Source: a virus. Taken from it: a stretch of DNA of 64,000 bases. The first letter of the stretch is position 1, and each line of letters starts with the position of its first letter. The position numbers and the translations under genes are program-made. This document shows, piece by piece, positions 1 to 6,723 of the stretch. The notes beneath the pieces are model-generated. The model did no database searches and was not told where the DNA came from. It saw only the letters and a list, made by a program, of their open reading frames with translations. The DNA lies in IMG/VR virus record IMGVR_UViG_3300006037_000006, positions 28,320-92,319 of that record. The stretch is one strand, 5' to 3'.

Positions 1-790
1 TTGGCTCGGGCATACGACCAGCAATCTTGCGGTGAGCCATAAACTTAACAGCAAGACCTTCGCCGACAGCGCCTGCAATCAAGTTGAATTGTGTATCAAT
101 ATCGGTGTCGTCATCGGCAAGCAAGTCAGACACAAAACACCAGCTACGTGGGGTAGCAAACGCACGTGAACTAGACTTAGAATCAAAGTCATAGATATCT
201 TGTTTTGCGAACGACAAGTAACCCACAACGTCTTTGTGAATGCCTTTGTTCACAGCCCATGATTGCCAGCTAGTGAAGTCAGGACGCATTTCCAAGTGAA
301 TGAAACGATTAGCGAGGGGCATCGGCATACGATATGTAACACCTTTGTCAGAGTCACGATTGCCTGCTGCAACAATCACAACGTTATCAGGCAAGAAGTA
401 CTTACCAACACGACGGTTGAGAATCAGTTGATAACCTGCAGCCTGTACTGCTGGGGGTGCCGAGTTCATTTCATCAAGAAACAACACAACGATCGGGAAC
501 TTGCTTGCAAATTCTGCATCGGGCAAGTCGATTGGGGGAGCCCAATCCATTTTACCATTGTCTTTATTAAAGTATGGGATACCGCGAATGTCAGTAGGTT
601 CCATCTGAGCCATACGCAAGTCTACGACTGCACCACCTAGTTCTTCTGCAATCTCAGCGACAACTTCTGATTTGCCGATGCCGGGAGGACCCCAGAGAAA
701 AACGGGACGTTTTGTTTTGAACGCTTTGAGAATAGACTTGCGGGTTTGAACGCTAGTGATTGTGTGATTGTCGCTGATAGCTGATGCCAT
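1..790 (-). CDS. MoxR/CobS-like AAA+ ATPase (C-terminus cut by window edge)
   Basis: AAA+ ATPase of the MoxR/CobS type, likely a chaperone-like remodelling ATPase; its partner and target are not visible. I translated it by eye from the ATG at 790; 263 codons are present and the frame is still open at base 1. Walker A is GPPGIGKS (about residues 34-41), Walker B with following Asn is FLDEMNSA (about 104-111), and a sensor-1-like VAAGNRDSD follows at about 140-148. AAGGAA lies just before the start. Two consensus sigma70-like promoters lie upstream (837-865 and 926-954), so it is probably expressed early and strongly. Related phage ATPases often sit beside a VWA-domain protein, which would be outside the window. 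Family confident, role inferred. Confidence 0.85.
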   Translation of the reverse strand, partial: MASAISDNHTITSVQTRKSILKAFKTKRPVFLWGPPGIGKSEVVAEIAEELGGAVVDLRMAQMEPTDIRGIPYFNKDNGKMDWAPPIDLPDAEFASKFPIVVLFLDEMNSAPPAVQAAGYQLILNRRVGKYFLPDNVVIVAAGNRDSDKGVTYRMPMPLANRFIHLEMRPDFTSWQSWAVNKGIHKDVVGYLSFAKQDIYDFDSKSSSRAFATPRSWCFVSDLLADDDTDIDTQFNLIAGAVGEGLAVKFMAHRKIAGRMPEP

Positions 791-836
791 TTTGTTTCCT
801 TAAAGATGAAAAGAATAATTAACTAACTGAGAACAC

Positions 837-865
837 AGTATAACATCAAAACCATTTAATGTCAA
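837..865 (-). promoter_or_regulatory. sigma70-like promoter, proximal, for the AAA+ ATPase
   Basis: On the minus strand, -35 TTGACA (860-865), 17-nt spacer, -10 TATACT (837-842). Predicted start of transcription is about 830, leaving a leader of about 40 nt that contains an AAGGAA ribosome-binding site. Confidence 0.7.
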
Positions 866-925
866 ATTTTGATTGATACTTCTGGGCAACTCGTTTTTGA
901 GTGCTTTTTCGATTTCCAGACTGTA

Positions 926-954
926 AGTATAACACAGAACGGATTTATTGTCAA
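926..954 (-). promoter_or_regulatory. sigma70-like promoter, distal, tandem with the one at 837-865
   Basis: On the minus strand, -35 TTGACA (949-954), 17-nt spacer, -10 TATACT (926-931). It has the same two hexamers and spacing as the promoter 89 bp downstream, so the ATPase has two equivalent promoters in series. The 791-961 stretch holds no convincing gene. Confidence 0.65.
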
Positions 955-961
955 CCTTTGA

Positions 962-1216
962 CTACCTCATTAGCATAGCCATTAGCATTAGCTTTTCTAG
1001 ATGGTTGATAGCTTTGTTAATTTCAGCCGCTTTTTCCTCTGTCACTCGGGTAGATTTGGACCGTCTTGCATCTACTTCTACTTTGCTCAACTCTGTTACC
1101 ATCAGGTTGATATTCGTGAGCATTTTGTACAAGTCTGGATTGTATCCAGAACTAGACAACTGGCTAGATAAGTCAGCGTGAACTTTTTGCCAATCAAGTG
1201 AGTTTTGTATTTCCAT
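962..1216 (-). CDS. small hypothetical protein, probably alpha-helical
   Basis: An 84-aa protein I do not recognise. It is rich in Leu, Lys, Glu and Ser, with a helix-forming second half (about residues 45-84) that is Lys/Glu-rich and then Met/Leu-rich at the C-terminus. AAGGG precedes the ATG at a good distance. Its first 23 nt overlap the end of the upstream GT-like gene on the same strand, which suggests coupled translation. The next gene downstream has its own promoters. No enzyme motif or membrane segment is visible. Confidence is in its being a gene, not in any role. Confidence 0.6.
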   Translation of the reverse strand: MEIQNSLDWQKVHADLSSQLSSSGYNPDLYKMLTNINLMVTELSKVEVDARRSKSTRVTEEKAAEINKAINHLEKLMLMAMLMR

Positions 1217-2039
1217 TTTTTCCCTTAATTAAGTTAGTAAGGTAATCCACATCAGTGAAGTCTAATCGGATGAAATTCTTGAATCCCACTACATCAATAT
1301 TAGAGCGATTCGGTAATACATATGTTTTGTTTTTGATATTAGGAATATCAATATCAGTGATGTGAATTTGCTCTTGAACTTGAACAAGTATTTGAGAATG
1401 TACTGACATCCAATTACCCATCAGTTCATATTCACTGAACCCGATCGGTGCTCTATCATTTTTAAATTCTGCCATCAAGGTATCCAACCAATTGGTATTC
1501 GATCTAGTTTCAATACACTGTTTAATCATTACCCAATCTTTTTTTGACAGTGGTGCAAAGTCTGTAATAAAACTATCAGTAGTTTGCCTAGTGACACCGG
1601 TGAGTTTATACACATACTGATCATATCGTTGGTCCAAAGTTCGTTGAGACAATATAAACCAATTAGGAATATGATTCATTATATATCGATATGGCTTAAT
1701 GGCAAAGGTGTCCGAATCTTGTATTAAGAAATGATCACTATCGGTATTATCTAACGCTAAGAATTTTAGCAATTGCTGTGCAATCCACCCACCATATTGA
1801 TGAAGTGCTTTATCATCAATGTTAATATTTCGTAGGAATTCCAAGTCCTCCATTACAGTAAAGGTAGAGGTGTCGATTCCATAACTGTTGTATAATGCTA
1901 ATACATCAACACTTGGGTCAAGCAATCTAACATGCACAATTGTTCTATCCGGTTTTGGGATTAGATTGGCATCAAATTGAAGACTTATAGCGGAGTCTAC
2001 TAATTTATAAGGGCCGACGAACAGTAATCTAGTTATCAT
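1194..2039 (-). CDS. DUF6492-like glycosyltransferase-family protein
   Basis: A 281-aa protein resembling GT-A-fold transferases of the DUF6492 type. The supporting stretch is GGWIAQQLLKF (about residues 83-93) followed by FLIQDSDT (about 104-111), where DSD fits the metal-binding DxD motif. It would transfer a sugar from a nucleotide-sugar donor; donor and acceptor are unknown. A sigma70-like promoter (2048-2076) lies so close that the transcript should begin at or within a few bases of the ATG, and no Shine-Dalgarno sequence is visible. It stands apart from the glycosyltransferase operon at 24-27 kb. The family call is moderately sure; the residue assignment of catalysis is inference. Confidence 0.65.
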   Translation of the reverse strand: MITRLLFVGPYKLVDSAISLQFDANLIPKPDRTIVHVRLLDPSVDVLALYNSYGIDTSTFTVMEDLEFLRNINIDDKALHQYGGWIAQQLLKFLALDNTDSDHFLIQDSDTFAIKPYRYIMNHIPNWFILSQRTLDQRYDQYVYKLTGVTRQTTDSFITDFAPLSKKDWVMIKQCIETRSNTNWLDTLMAEFKNDRAPIGFSEYELMGNWMSVHSQILVQVQEQIHITDIDIPNIKNKTYVLPNRSNIDVVGFKNFIRLDFTDVDYLTNLIKGKNGNTKLT

Positions 2040-2047
2040 ATATCTAC

Positions 2048-2076
2048 ACTATAGCACACTATGGATTTGAAGTCAA
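2048..2076 (-). promoter_or_regulatory. sigma70-like promoter for the DUF6492-like gene
   Basis: Minus strand -35 TTGACT (2071-2076), 17-nt spacer, -10 TATAGT (2048-2053). The -10 ends 8 nt before the start codon, implying a leaderless or nearly leaderless mRNA. It lies immediately after the terminator at 2080-2099. Confidence 0.65.
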
Positions 2077-2079
2077 GAA

Positions 2080-2099
2080 AAAGCCCCTTTCGGGGCTTT
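2080..2099 (-). terminator. rho-independent terminator after the zinc-ribbon gene
   Basis: On the minus strand an 8-bp stem AAAGCCCC/GGGGCTTT is capped by a GAAA tetraloop and runs into a T tract. It starts 2 nt after the stop codon of the gene at 2101-2934. Confidence 0.85.
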
Positions 2100-2100
2100 G

Positions 2101-2934
2101 TTATGCAAAGATTTCTAGTGCAGTTCCGCATTCTGTGCAGAATTTAGAATGTACTTTATTCTTCTTACCACAAGTTACGCATTCAGGCTTGCGCTCAACT
2201 GTGACTGGCTTTAGCACAGGCTTGTTGTCAGGAGTTTCGCCCAACAACTTGATAACCATGCTGTGCTTTTCAATCTCCATTGTGCCCATTGTAACACTCT
2301 GGAACTTTTGCGTACTCTTGCTACCTGGCACAGTGATGCCAACATCGTTAGCAGGCATCCAATCCATAGTAGCTGCACCATCATGTACTTCGCTAGTATT
2401 CATGATACCGTTATCGGCACAATACTTGTCTACTGAGGCACTTGCAGCCTGTGCCATAATTGCACCATTCTTACTAAAGTCCACACCGCGCATTGCACCG
2501 TTGACATTGTAGCTGGCAAGTGTAGTTGATCCGGATGCACTAATCCAAGAACTCTTGTTATTCCACTGAGGCGGAACATATGGCTTTTCAAATTGAAACT
2601 CAATACGAATCAGTCCATCTTCCAACTTGACGCCACGCGGACCATCTTCAATTACAGCAGTACGTTCGATGAACTTGAAACGATTGCCTTCTGTAAGATT
2701 GCCGTTCTTAATGTAACGCTCTAAGTCTACTTCACGTCCTGGATCAAGGACAAGTCCACCCTCAACAATATTGTCACCATCGATAAAGATGTTAACTACT
2801 GCTCTGGATGTGTGAAGATTTTTTAGCAAGAAGCTATATTCGCTCCCGAATGGGATATAGACGGTGTCTTTAAATTCGCGGAGAATTTTACCATTGGCTT
2901 TTAGGCTCGCCACGAGCTTGTTTGAGTACATCAT
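2101..2934 (-). CDS. phage protein with C-terminal zinc ribbon
   Basis: A 277-aa protein of a type I recall from several large phages; function not established. The N-terminal part (about residues 1-110) looks beta-rich, with the recognisable stretch PFGSEYSFLLKNL near residue 28. The C-terminus carries two CxxC knuckles (CVTC and CTEC, about residues 252-270) forming a zinc ribbon. The start is ATGATG, so the first or second Met could be used. It has its own promoter (3013-3040), an 80-nt leader with two hairpins, and a strong terminator right after the stop, making it a single-gene transcription unit. It may be a virion or nucleic-acid-associated protein; that is a guess. Confidence 0.7.
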   Translation of the reverse strand: MMYSNKLVASLKANGKILREFKDTVYIPFGSEYSFLLKNLHTSRAVVNIFIDGDNIVEGGLVLDPGREVDLERYIKNGNLTEGNRFKFIERTAVIEDGPRGVKLEDGLIRIEFQFEKPYVPPQWNNKSSWISASGSTTLASYNVNGAMRGVDFSKNGAIMAQAASASVDKYCADNGIMNTSEVHDGAATMDWMPANDVGITVPGSKSTQKFQSVTMGTMEIEKHSMVIKLLGETPDNKPVLKPVTVERKPECVTCGKKNKVHSKFCTECGTALEIFA

Positions 2935-2952
2935 ATTTTTCTTTTACTGGTC

Positions 2953-3002
2953 ACTGTCTAAGACCATATTTTTAAAGACAGTTGAATGCTACACCGTGTA
3001 GC
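2953..3002 (-). promoter_or_regulatory. structured 5' leader of the zinc-ribbon gene
   Basis: The leader between the promoter and the start codon holds two inverted repeats: GCTACA/TGTAGC (2988-3002) and ACTGTCT/AGACAGT (2953-2982). I cannot match it to a known riboswitch. It may protect the mRNA or control translation. Confidence 0.4.
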
Positions 3003-3012
3003 AATAGTATTT

Positions 3013-3040
3013 AGTATAACACAATACTATTATTCGTCAA
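3013..3040 (-). promoter_or_regulatory. sigma70-like promoter for the zinc-ribbon gene
   Basis: Minus strand -35 TTGACG (3035-3040), 16-nt spacer, -10 TATACT (3013-3018). The -35 lies in the last codons of the upstream 95-aa gene. Confidence 0.6.
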
Positions 3041-3317
3041 TATCTTTTGGTAAACCATTGCTATGTCTATCAGGAGTCTGATCTACATCTTGGAACAATC
3101 TTTGTTCTTGTATAGTCTTCTCACCCCAAAACTTGCGAGGGTTACCACACATTACGCAGTTAGGGTTACCGCAGGTTGTTGCGTGAACTTTTGCTAATCT
3201 ATGTTCGGGTCCTGTAGGGAAGCCATGTGCTTTAGCAATATCAACTTGCTTCTTAACTGCGGCATCGTCTTTCAACATGCGCCTACTATGTTTGATTTTG
3301 TCTTGTTCAGTGCTCAT
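3030..3317 (-). CDS. small conserved phage protein with CxNPxCxxCGNPRK motif
   Basis: A 95-aa basic protein. The middle (about residues 49-72) contains CGNPNCVMCGNPRKFWGEKT, a Cys-rich signature that I recall from small conserved phage and bacterial proteins of unknown function; the three closely spaced cysteines may bind a metal. There is no signal peptide or membrane segment. A sigma70-like promoter (3323-3351) lies so close that transcription should start about at the ATG, and no ribosome-binding site is visible. It lies between the porin terminator and the zinc-ribbon gene. Confidence 0.65.
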   Translation of the reverse strand: MSTEQDKIKHSRRMLKDDAAVKKQVDIAKAHGFPTGPEHRLAKVHATTCGNPNCVMCGNPRKFWGEKTIQEQRLFQDVDQTPDRHSNGLPKDIDE

Positions 3318-3322
3318 AATTA

Positions 3323-3351
3323 AGTATATATCTTTTCTGAGTAAAAGCCAA
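3323..3351 (-). promoter_or_regulatory. sigma70-like promoter for the 95-aa gene
   Basis: Minus strand -35 TTGGCT (3346-3351), 17-nt spacer, -10 TATACT (3323-3328). The expected transcription start coincides with the start codon at 3317. Confidence 0.5.
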
Positions 3352-3352
3352 C

Positions 3353-3379
3353 AAAAAAGGGCAACTAGTTGCCCTTTTT
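3353..3379 (-). terminator. rho-independent terminator after the porin gene
   Basis: A nearly perfect palindrome AAAAAGGGCAACT/AGTTGCCCTTTTT. On the minus strand it follows the porin stop by 14 nt and ends in a T tract. Its symmetry would allow termination in both directions. Confidence 0.8.
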
Positions 3380-3393
3380 AGATTTCTAATTGA

Positions 3394-4269
3394 TTAGAAA
3401 TTCAGTTCCATACCGACACCAATTTTCTGAGTGTCAACTGCGGCGACTTCTTTAACATAACGAGCATGTAGCTTAGTGTTCTTGCTTAGAGCGTAAGTAG
3501 CACCTAGGTTATAAGCCTTAGTACCTTCTTTTTCACCATAGCTTGCAAGTGCAGTAACCGCACCCATAGCTTGATTGATACCAATACTCTTACCAGTAGA
3601 ATTTACACCAGCAATTGTATCATCGGAGTACATACTAAACAACGTAGTGTTTGAATATTTAAACTTAGCACCGTAGATGTTAGATGCACTTGTAGTACCG
3701 TTATCAAAACGAGCAATAGTAGCCGAAACTGGACCAGTTACATATTCAACGCTTGCGCCTTGACTATTAGTAGTACCTGCTACTTCACTATTTGCATTTT
3801 GATAATTAACAGTCAATCCGTTGACTGGAGTAGCCGAAACGAACACTGCATTTTGAATGCGGGTACCTTGTGCGGCGTGAATAACAGCGGTGCTAGAACC
3901 AAACACATTGCCCATAGCATCATAGTTGTCAAGAGTCTTGGCAACTGCGTGTTTGTCACGACCTGCTGCAATTGATCCAAGCGAATTGCTCAACCCAAAA
4001 GTTGCTGCACGGTCGCCCAATGTAGTTGCTGAGGGTGCGTCAACTGCAACAGTAGTCTCAATGAGAAAGTTTGCAGATAGACCGTTGCCTAGCGCCTCTG
4101 TACCTTTGAAGCCCAAACGACTTGAATCATTGGTCAATGATGTGACTGCCGATGCAGTTCCAACTGTAGTGCTTTCTTCGTACATGCGAACTTTACCATA
4201 AACAGTAACTTGCGCTTGCGCGATTCCCATAGCTGCTAGCATTGCGCCGGCGATTAAGATTTTCTTCAT
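3394..4269 (-). CDS. Gram-negative outer-membrane porin (betaproteobacterial type)
   Basis: A 291-aa beta-barrel porin. Residues 1-19 form a clear signal peptide ending AQA, followed by VTVYGKVRMYEEST, the usual first strand of Burkholderiales porins. The family stretches NDSSRLGFKGTEALGNGLSA (about 47-66) and FGLSNSLGSIAAGR (about 91-104) are present, and the chain ends in Phe (MELNF), the recognition end for outer-membrane barrel assembly. It is shorter than typical cellular porins of about 330-380 aa, but the signal and end are intact. It has its own promoter (4317-4345), an AAAGGAAA ribosome-binding site and a strong terminator. A phage carrying its own porin could alter the outer membrane of infected cells, for uptake or to replace the receptor; that role is inferred. 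Confidence 0.9.
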   Translation of the reverse strand: MKKILIAGAMLAAMGIAQAQVTVYGKVRMYEESTTVGTASAVTSLTNDSSRLGFKGTEALGNGLSANFLIETTVAVDAPSATTLGDRAATFGLSNSLGSIAAGRDKHAVAKTLDNYDAMGNVFGSSTAVIHAAQGTRIQNAVFVSATPVNGLTVNYQNANSEVAGTTNSQGASVEYVTGPVSATIARFDNGTTSASNIYGAKFKYSNTTLFSMYSDDTIAGVNSTGKSIGINQAMGAVTALASYGEKEGTKAYNLGATYALSKNTKLHARYVKEVAAVDTQKIGVGMELNF

Positions 4270-4316
4270 ATTTAAATTTCCTTTAGTTAAGCGATCCCGT
4301 TACAGAATCTCTCTGC

Positions 4317-4345
4317 ATTATACATACAGAATAATATTTAAGCAA
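4317..4345 (-). promoter_or_regulatory. sigma70-like promoter for the porin
   Basis: Minus strand -35 TTGCTT (4340-4345), 17-nt spacer, -10 TATAAT (4317-4322), about 48 nt before the start codon. An inverted repeat AAGCAA/TTGCTT overlaps the -35 (4340-4355) and could be an operator or a weak terminator of the gene upstream. Confidence 0.6.
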
Positions 4346-4369
4346 GTTTTGCTTGCCCAGAAATTTTAA

Positions 4370-5056
4370 TCACTTGAACTTTATACGCCGTATGTACAGG
4401 TCGTAAGTGTGTGTCCTGTTTCCTACTAAACTTGACATAAAAGAGTATTGAGGAATAGTGTTAGCTGGCACAACGTACTCAGTCATATGTTCATATTCGT
4501 TTAGCGGCATACCTAATTCTGTGACTAGGTTCTCCATTGTTTGCTTTATTCTCATCCATGCACGGAGTCTATGCTTGGGCATAACCCATGTAGCCTCGTG
4601 TATGCCATGCGATTTGTACAACTCAATTATACTATAAAAGATTTTTACACTATCTGCAACTGAAATTTCATGTTTTGGTGAATTTAGCACCCAGTTAACT
4701 ACCCATGTTGGCCAGTAATCTGATATCGATACTCCCATAACAGATGTTAGCTCTCCGTCGGCATTCATTATACCATATGTTACTTTTTTAGGAATGCCGG
4801 GGGTAGGCTCAGATAAGTATCGTGAAAAATATATAGATCGTGCAACAAAATCTGCATTAGAGTCTTGTTGTAACGGGTAGTTCTTTTTTCGGTAGTCGAA
4901 GGTATTCACTTCGTTAGGTGAGTTAGGTGTTACTCGCAAGTCCGGATACCCCTTATCAGCTAATTCTTCTACACTGAGATGCTCGTATATGCTGTTCACT
5001 AGCTGCATGACTGCAGGTCGGTCATCCAACCCTAATCTCTTCGCCTCAGAAAGCAT
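4370..5056 (-). CDS. acetyltransferase-like phage protein (GNAT-like, tentative)
   Basis: A 228-aa protein with the overall look of phage GNAT-fold acyltransferases: a central strand pair around YGIMNADGELTSVMGVSI (about residues 94-111) and a helix-strand run near residues 137-160 (IFYSIIELYKSHGIHEATWVMP). I do not see a clean acyl-CoA pyrophosphate loop, so the family call is tentative. An AAGGAG ribosome-binding site lies inside the end of the desaturase gene, whose stop is 1 nt before this start; the two are surely co-expressed. With the oxygenase-like and desaturase genes it forms a three-gene operon that might act on lipids. Confidence 0.45.
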   Translation of the reverse strand: MLSEAKRLGLDDRPAVMQLVNSIYEHLSVEELADKGYPDLRVTPNSPNEVNTFDYRKKNYPLQQDSNADFVARSIYFSRYLSEPTPGIPKKVTYGIMNADGELTSVMGVSISDYWPTWVVNWVLNSPKHEISVADSVKIFYSIIELYKSHGIHEATWVMPKHRLRAWMRIKQTMENLVTELGMPLNEYEHMTEYVVPANTIPQYSFMSSLVGNRTHTYDLYIRRIKFK

Positions 5057-5057
5057 G

Positions 5058-5801
5058 TTAGCTCCTTAATAATTTAACTAACATGCCACCGGTGTCTAGT
5101 TGATACCACTTAGTCTTATAATAGGGCTCATTGCTTACTTCATGGTGTTGTTGGTGAATCCATTCACCTCCCATAGGAAAGATGTACTCTAGCCACCAAC
5201 GATTCTTTGCACCGATTGTCCCGTCAGCATTAACCATTCCACCATGAGCAAATTGTTTATGTAACCGATTACATAGATGGTTAGTGAAGATTGGTATAGC
5301 AAATGCAAACAAGAACCAGTTGAACCCGCATGCTAGTAAAAATAATCCCCATGCAGCACCCATTAGTAATGCATTATTGTTTATCCATACTAGTCTCTTA
5401 TCACGAATTAGTTTCATAGAAGTTTTGATAAACTTAGTCTCTGGATTTGTAGTAGCATAGCCGTGTCCAAAGAAACCAGATAGTCCCCTTAAATGAGGGT
5501 CATTAGGTTTATCACTATATGCATGATGACGTGAGTGCAACACCCGCCATTGAATAGGATTGGAATAAAAGTAAGTTGTAGTTATGACTGATAGCCAAAA
5601 CATAACATTACCATTTGCTTCGTATGCATCATGGCAATAATAACGATGAATAACTGCACTGAAGATAGTTATCACTACTACGTGGGTAGCAATAGCTAAA
5701 ATCCACCACCAACCAGTTACTGGCAAAGTAAAGCCGAATAGTAATGCAGCAAAGCATACATAAAATATTGAAGTGTCAATGGGGACTGTATTTTTAAACA
5801 T
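5058..5801 (-). CDS. membrane fatty-acid desaturase
   Basis: A 247-aa integral-membrane di-iron desaturase that would introduce a double bond into a membrane lipid acyl chain. All three histidine boxes are present: HRYYCH (about 52-57), HSRHH (about 89-93) and HQQHH (about 216-220), with hydrophobic segments before the first box (about 11-50) and between the second and third (about 145-175). The longer reading frame, starting near 5936, runs through the upstream gene; the ATG at 5801 overlaps its stop by 8 nt and gives the normal N-terminus, so I chose it. It is shorter than many bacterial desaturases (about 300 aa) but appears complete. Electrons would come from host ferredoxin or cytochrome. 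Confidence 0.88.
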   Translation of the reverse strand: MFKNTVPIDTSIFYVCFAALLFGFTLPVTGWWWILAIATHVVVITIFSAVIHRYYCHDAYEANGNVMFWLSVITTTYFYSNPIQWRVLHSRHHAYSDKPNDPHLRGLSGFFGHGYATTNPETKFIKTSMKLIRDKRLVWINNNALLMGAAWGLFLLACGFNWFLFAFAIPIFTNHLCNRLHKQFAHGGMVNADGTIGAKNRWWLEYIFPMGGEWIHQQHHEVSNEPYYKTKWYQLDTGGMLVKLLRS

Positions 5802-6462
5802 GATTTTGTATTTTCTCGTAAACTTGATCCGCAGATAGTGTTTTAAAATCAACACCCAAGTTGACACGAAACTCAATGTTCTCTTTATAAGAATGCACCG
5901 AATGCCATTCATAGTGATTGAACAAAGTCCACACATTCTTTTTAAGCACGGTAGAAACAGCTTCTTCGCACTTGGTTATATCCGGGATTCTATACTCAGG
6001 AATTAGATCAAACGGGGTAGTTTCTTTCCACCATTTAGTAATCTCATCTCCACCTTCAAGCAAGCAGAATAAACTTGCTTTTCTAAAATGACCTTTATGT
6101 GGATACAACATGCTTCCACCTGTACTTATTTGTACAATCGGAATCAGTTCATCCTTAGGTAGGAACGAAGGACATGCATCTTTAAATGCCTCATTCAATC
6201 GATCCGGTAAACTGTACTGTAAGAAACTAATTTGCGTTAGTGCATTAAATTTCTTAAGCATAGCAATGCGTCGAAACTTAATCTCACGTGCGGCTTTAAC
6301 GCCAATGTAAGATTCTATTTCACGGTAGGGAGTGTCATTGAGTATTCGGCGCCACTCTGGATTGCGCATGACTAATTCTTCAGGACGATTGTGACAGATG
6401 TCCAAGACTTCTGCTTGTATGTCGTCTGCAAACTTTAAATCTGTTTCTTTGAAGTATATCAT
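5794..6462 (-). CDS. 2OG-Fe(II) oxygenase / AspH-like protein (tentative)
   Basis: A 222-aa protein with the layout of aspartyl/asparaginyl-hydroxylase-like double-stranded beta-helix proteins: a strand with PHKGHFRKASLFCLLEGG (about residues 121-138) and a late FNHYEWHSVHSYKENIEFRV (about 181-200). Candidate iron ligands are H122 or H125 and H187 or H190; the usual acidic ligand of an HxD motif is not obvious, as in halogenase-like members, so activity is uncertain. The gene overlaps the desaturase by 8 nt. A perfect T4-late-like TATAAATA (6468-6475) ends 5 nt before the ATG and there is no ribosome-binding site, implying a leaderless late message, or a later true start. Confidence 0.5.
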   Translation of the reverse strand: MIYFKETDLKFADDIQAEVLDICHNRPEELVMRNPEWRRILNDTPYREIESYIGVKAAREIKFRRIAMLKKFNALTQISFLQYSLPDRLNEAFKDACPSFLPKDELIPIVQISTGGSMLYPHKGHFRKASLFCLLEGGDEITKWWKETTPFDLIPEYRIPDITKCEEAVSTVLKKNVWTLFNHYEWHSVHSYKENIEFRVNLGVDFKTLSADQVYEKIQNHV

Positions 6463-6467
6463 ATCTG

Positions 6468-6475
6468 TATTTATA
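6468..6475 (-). promoter_or_regulatory. T4-late-like promoter element TATAAATA
   Basis: Exact TATAAATA on the minus strand just after the tmRNA terminator and just before the gene at 5794-6462. It matches the core read by gp55-type sigma factors. Confidence 0.5.
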
Positions 6476-6480
6476 TGGGG

Positions 6481-6500
6481 AAAGGCTCCGAAGAGCCTTT
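6481..6500 (-). terminator. terminator hairpin of the tmRNA unit (UUCG loop)
   Basis: An 8-bp stem AAAGGCTC/GAGCCTTT, capped on the minus strand by TTCG, an especially stable RNA loop. That favours the minus orientation although the T tract is short (TTTCCCC). It closes the transcription unit that begins at the promoter 6965-6993. Confidence 0.6.
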
Positions 6501-6519
6501 CTTTGTTATTTTCTGTTAC

Positions 6520-6722
6520 GAGGTATAACTACCCTAGGCGTCATTTAAGCAGCCAATGCGTAAACTGAATCGTTTGCATTTATGGTTTTTTGTGTCTACG
6601 ACCAGGCTCCGTCTTTCTATGCTATGGGCATAGCGACTAAAGTTACCCTAATCCTACGGCTTCTACATTGCCGAGTTGTCCATTTCTCTACTCTTGACCC
6701 AATCGATTACCGGAGCAGGCCC
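6520..6722 (-). ncRNA. ssrA: tmRNA coding piece (two-piece, permuted ssrA); tag at 6545-6577
   Basis: tmRNA rescues stalled ribosomes by acting first as an alanyl-tRNA and then as a short mRNA. This piece begins GGGCCTG (6716-6722), which pairs with CAGGTCC of the acceptor piece (6889-6895), with a G-U wobble at position 3, the alanyl-tRNA-synthetase identity pair. The D-like region follows. TTGGGTC (6696-6702) pairs with GATTCAA (6916-6922) as the long helix. Hairpins CGGC/GCCG and GCTATG/CATAGC lie in the pseudoknot region. The reading frame GCA AAC GAT ... GCT GCT TAA (6545-6577) encodes ANDSVYALAA, giving the classic AANDxxxALAA degradation tag once the tRNA alanine is added. The residues UA at -5/-4 of the resume codon are as in E. 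coli. The 3' end near 6520 is an estimate. Confidence 0.9.
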
Positions 6723-6723
6723 A

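Noticed and set aside
845-930. Possible small minus-strand gene between the tandem promoters
   Set aside because: The frame has protein-like composition but no start codon with a ribosome site; at most a remnant.
5802-5936. N-terminal extension of the desaturase frame up to 5936
   Set aside because: It lies wholly inside the upstream oxygenase-like gene, has no family similarity, and the ATG at 5801 gives the normal desaturase N-terminus.
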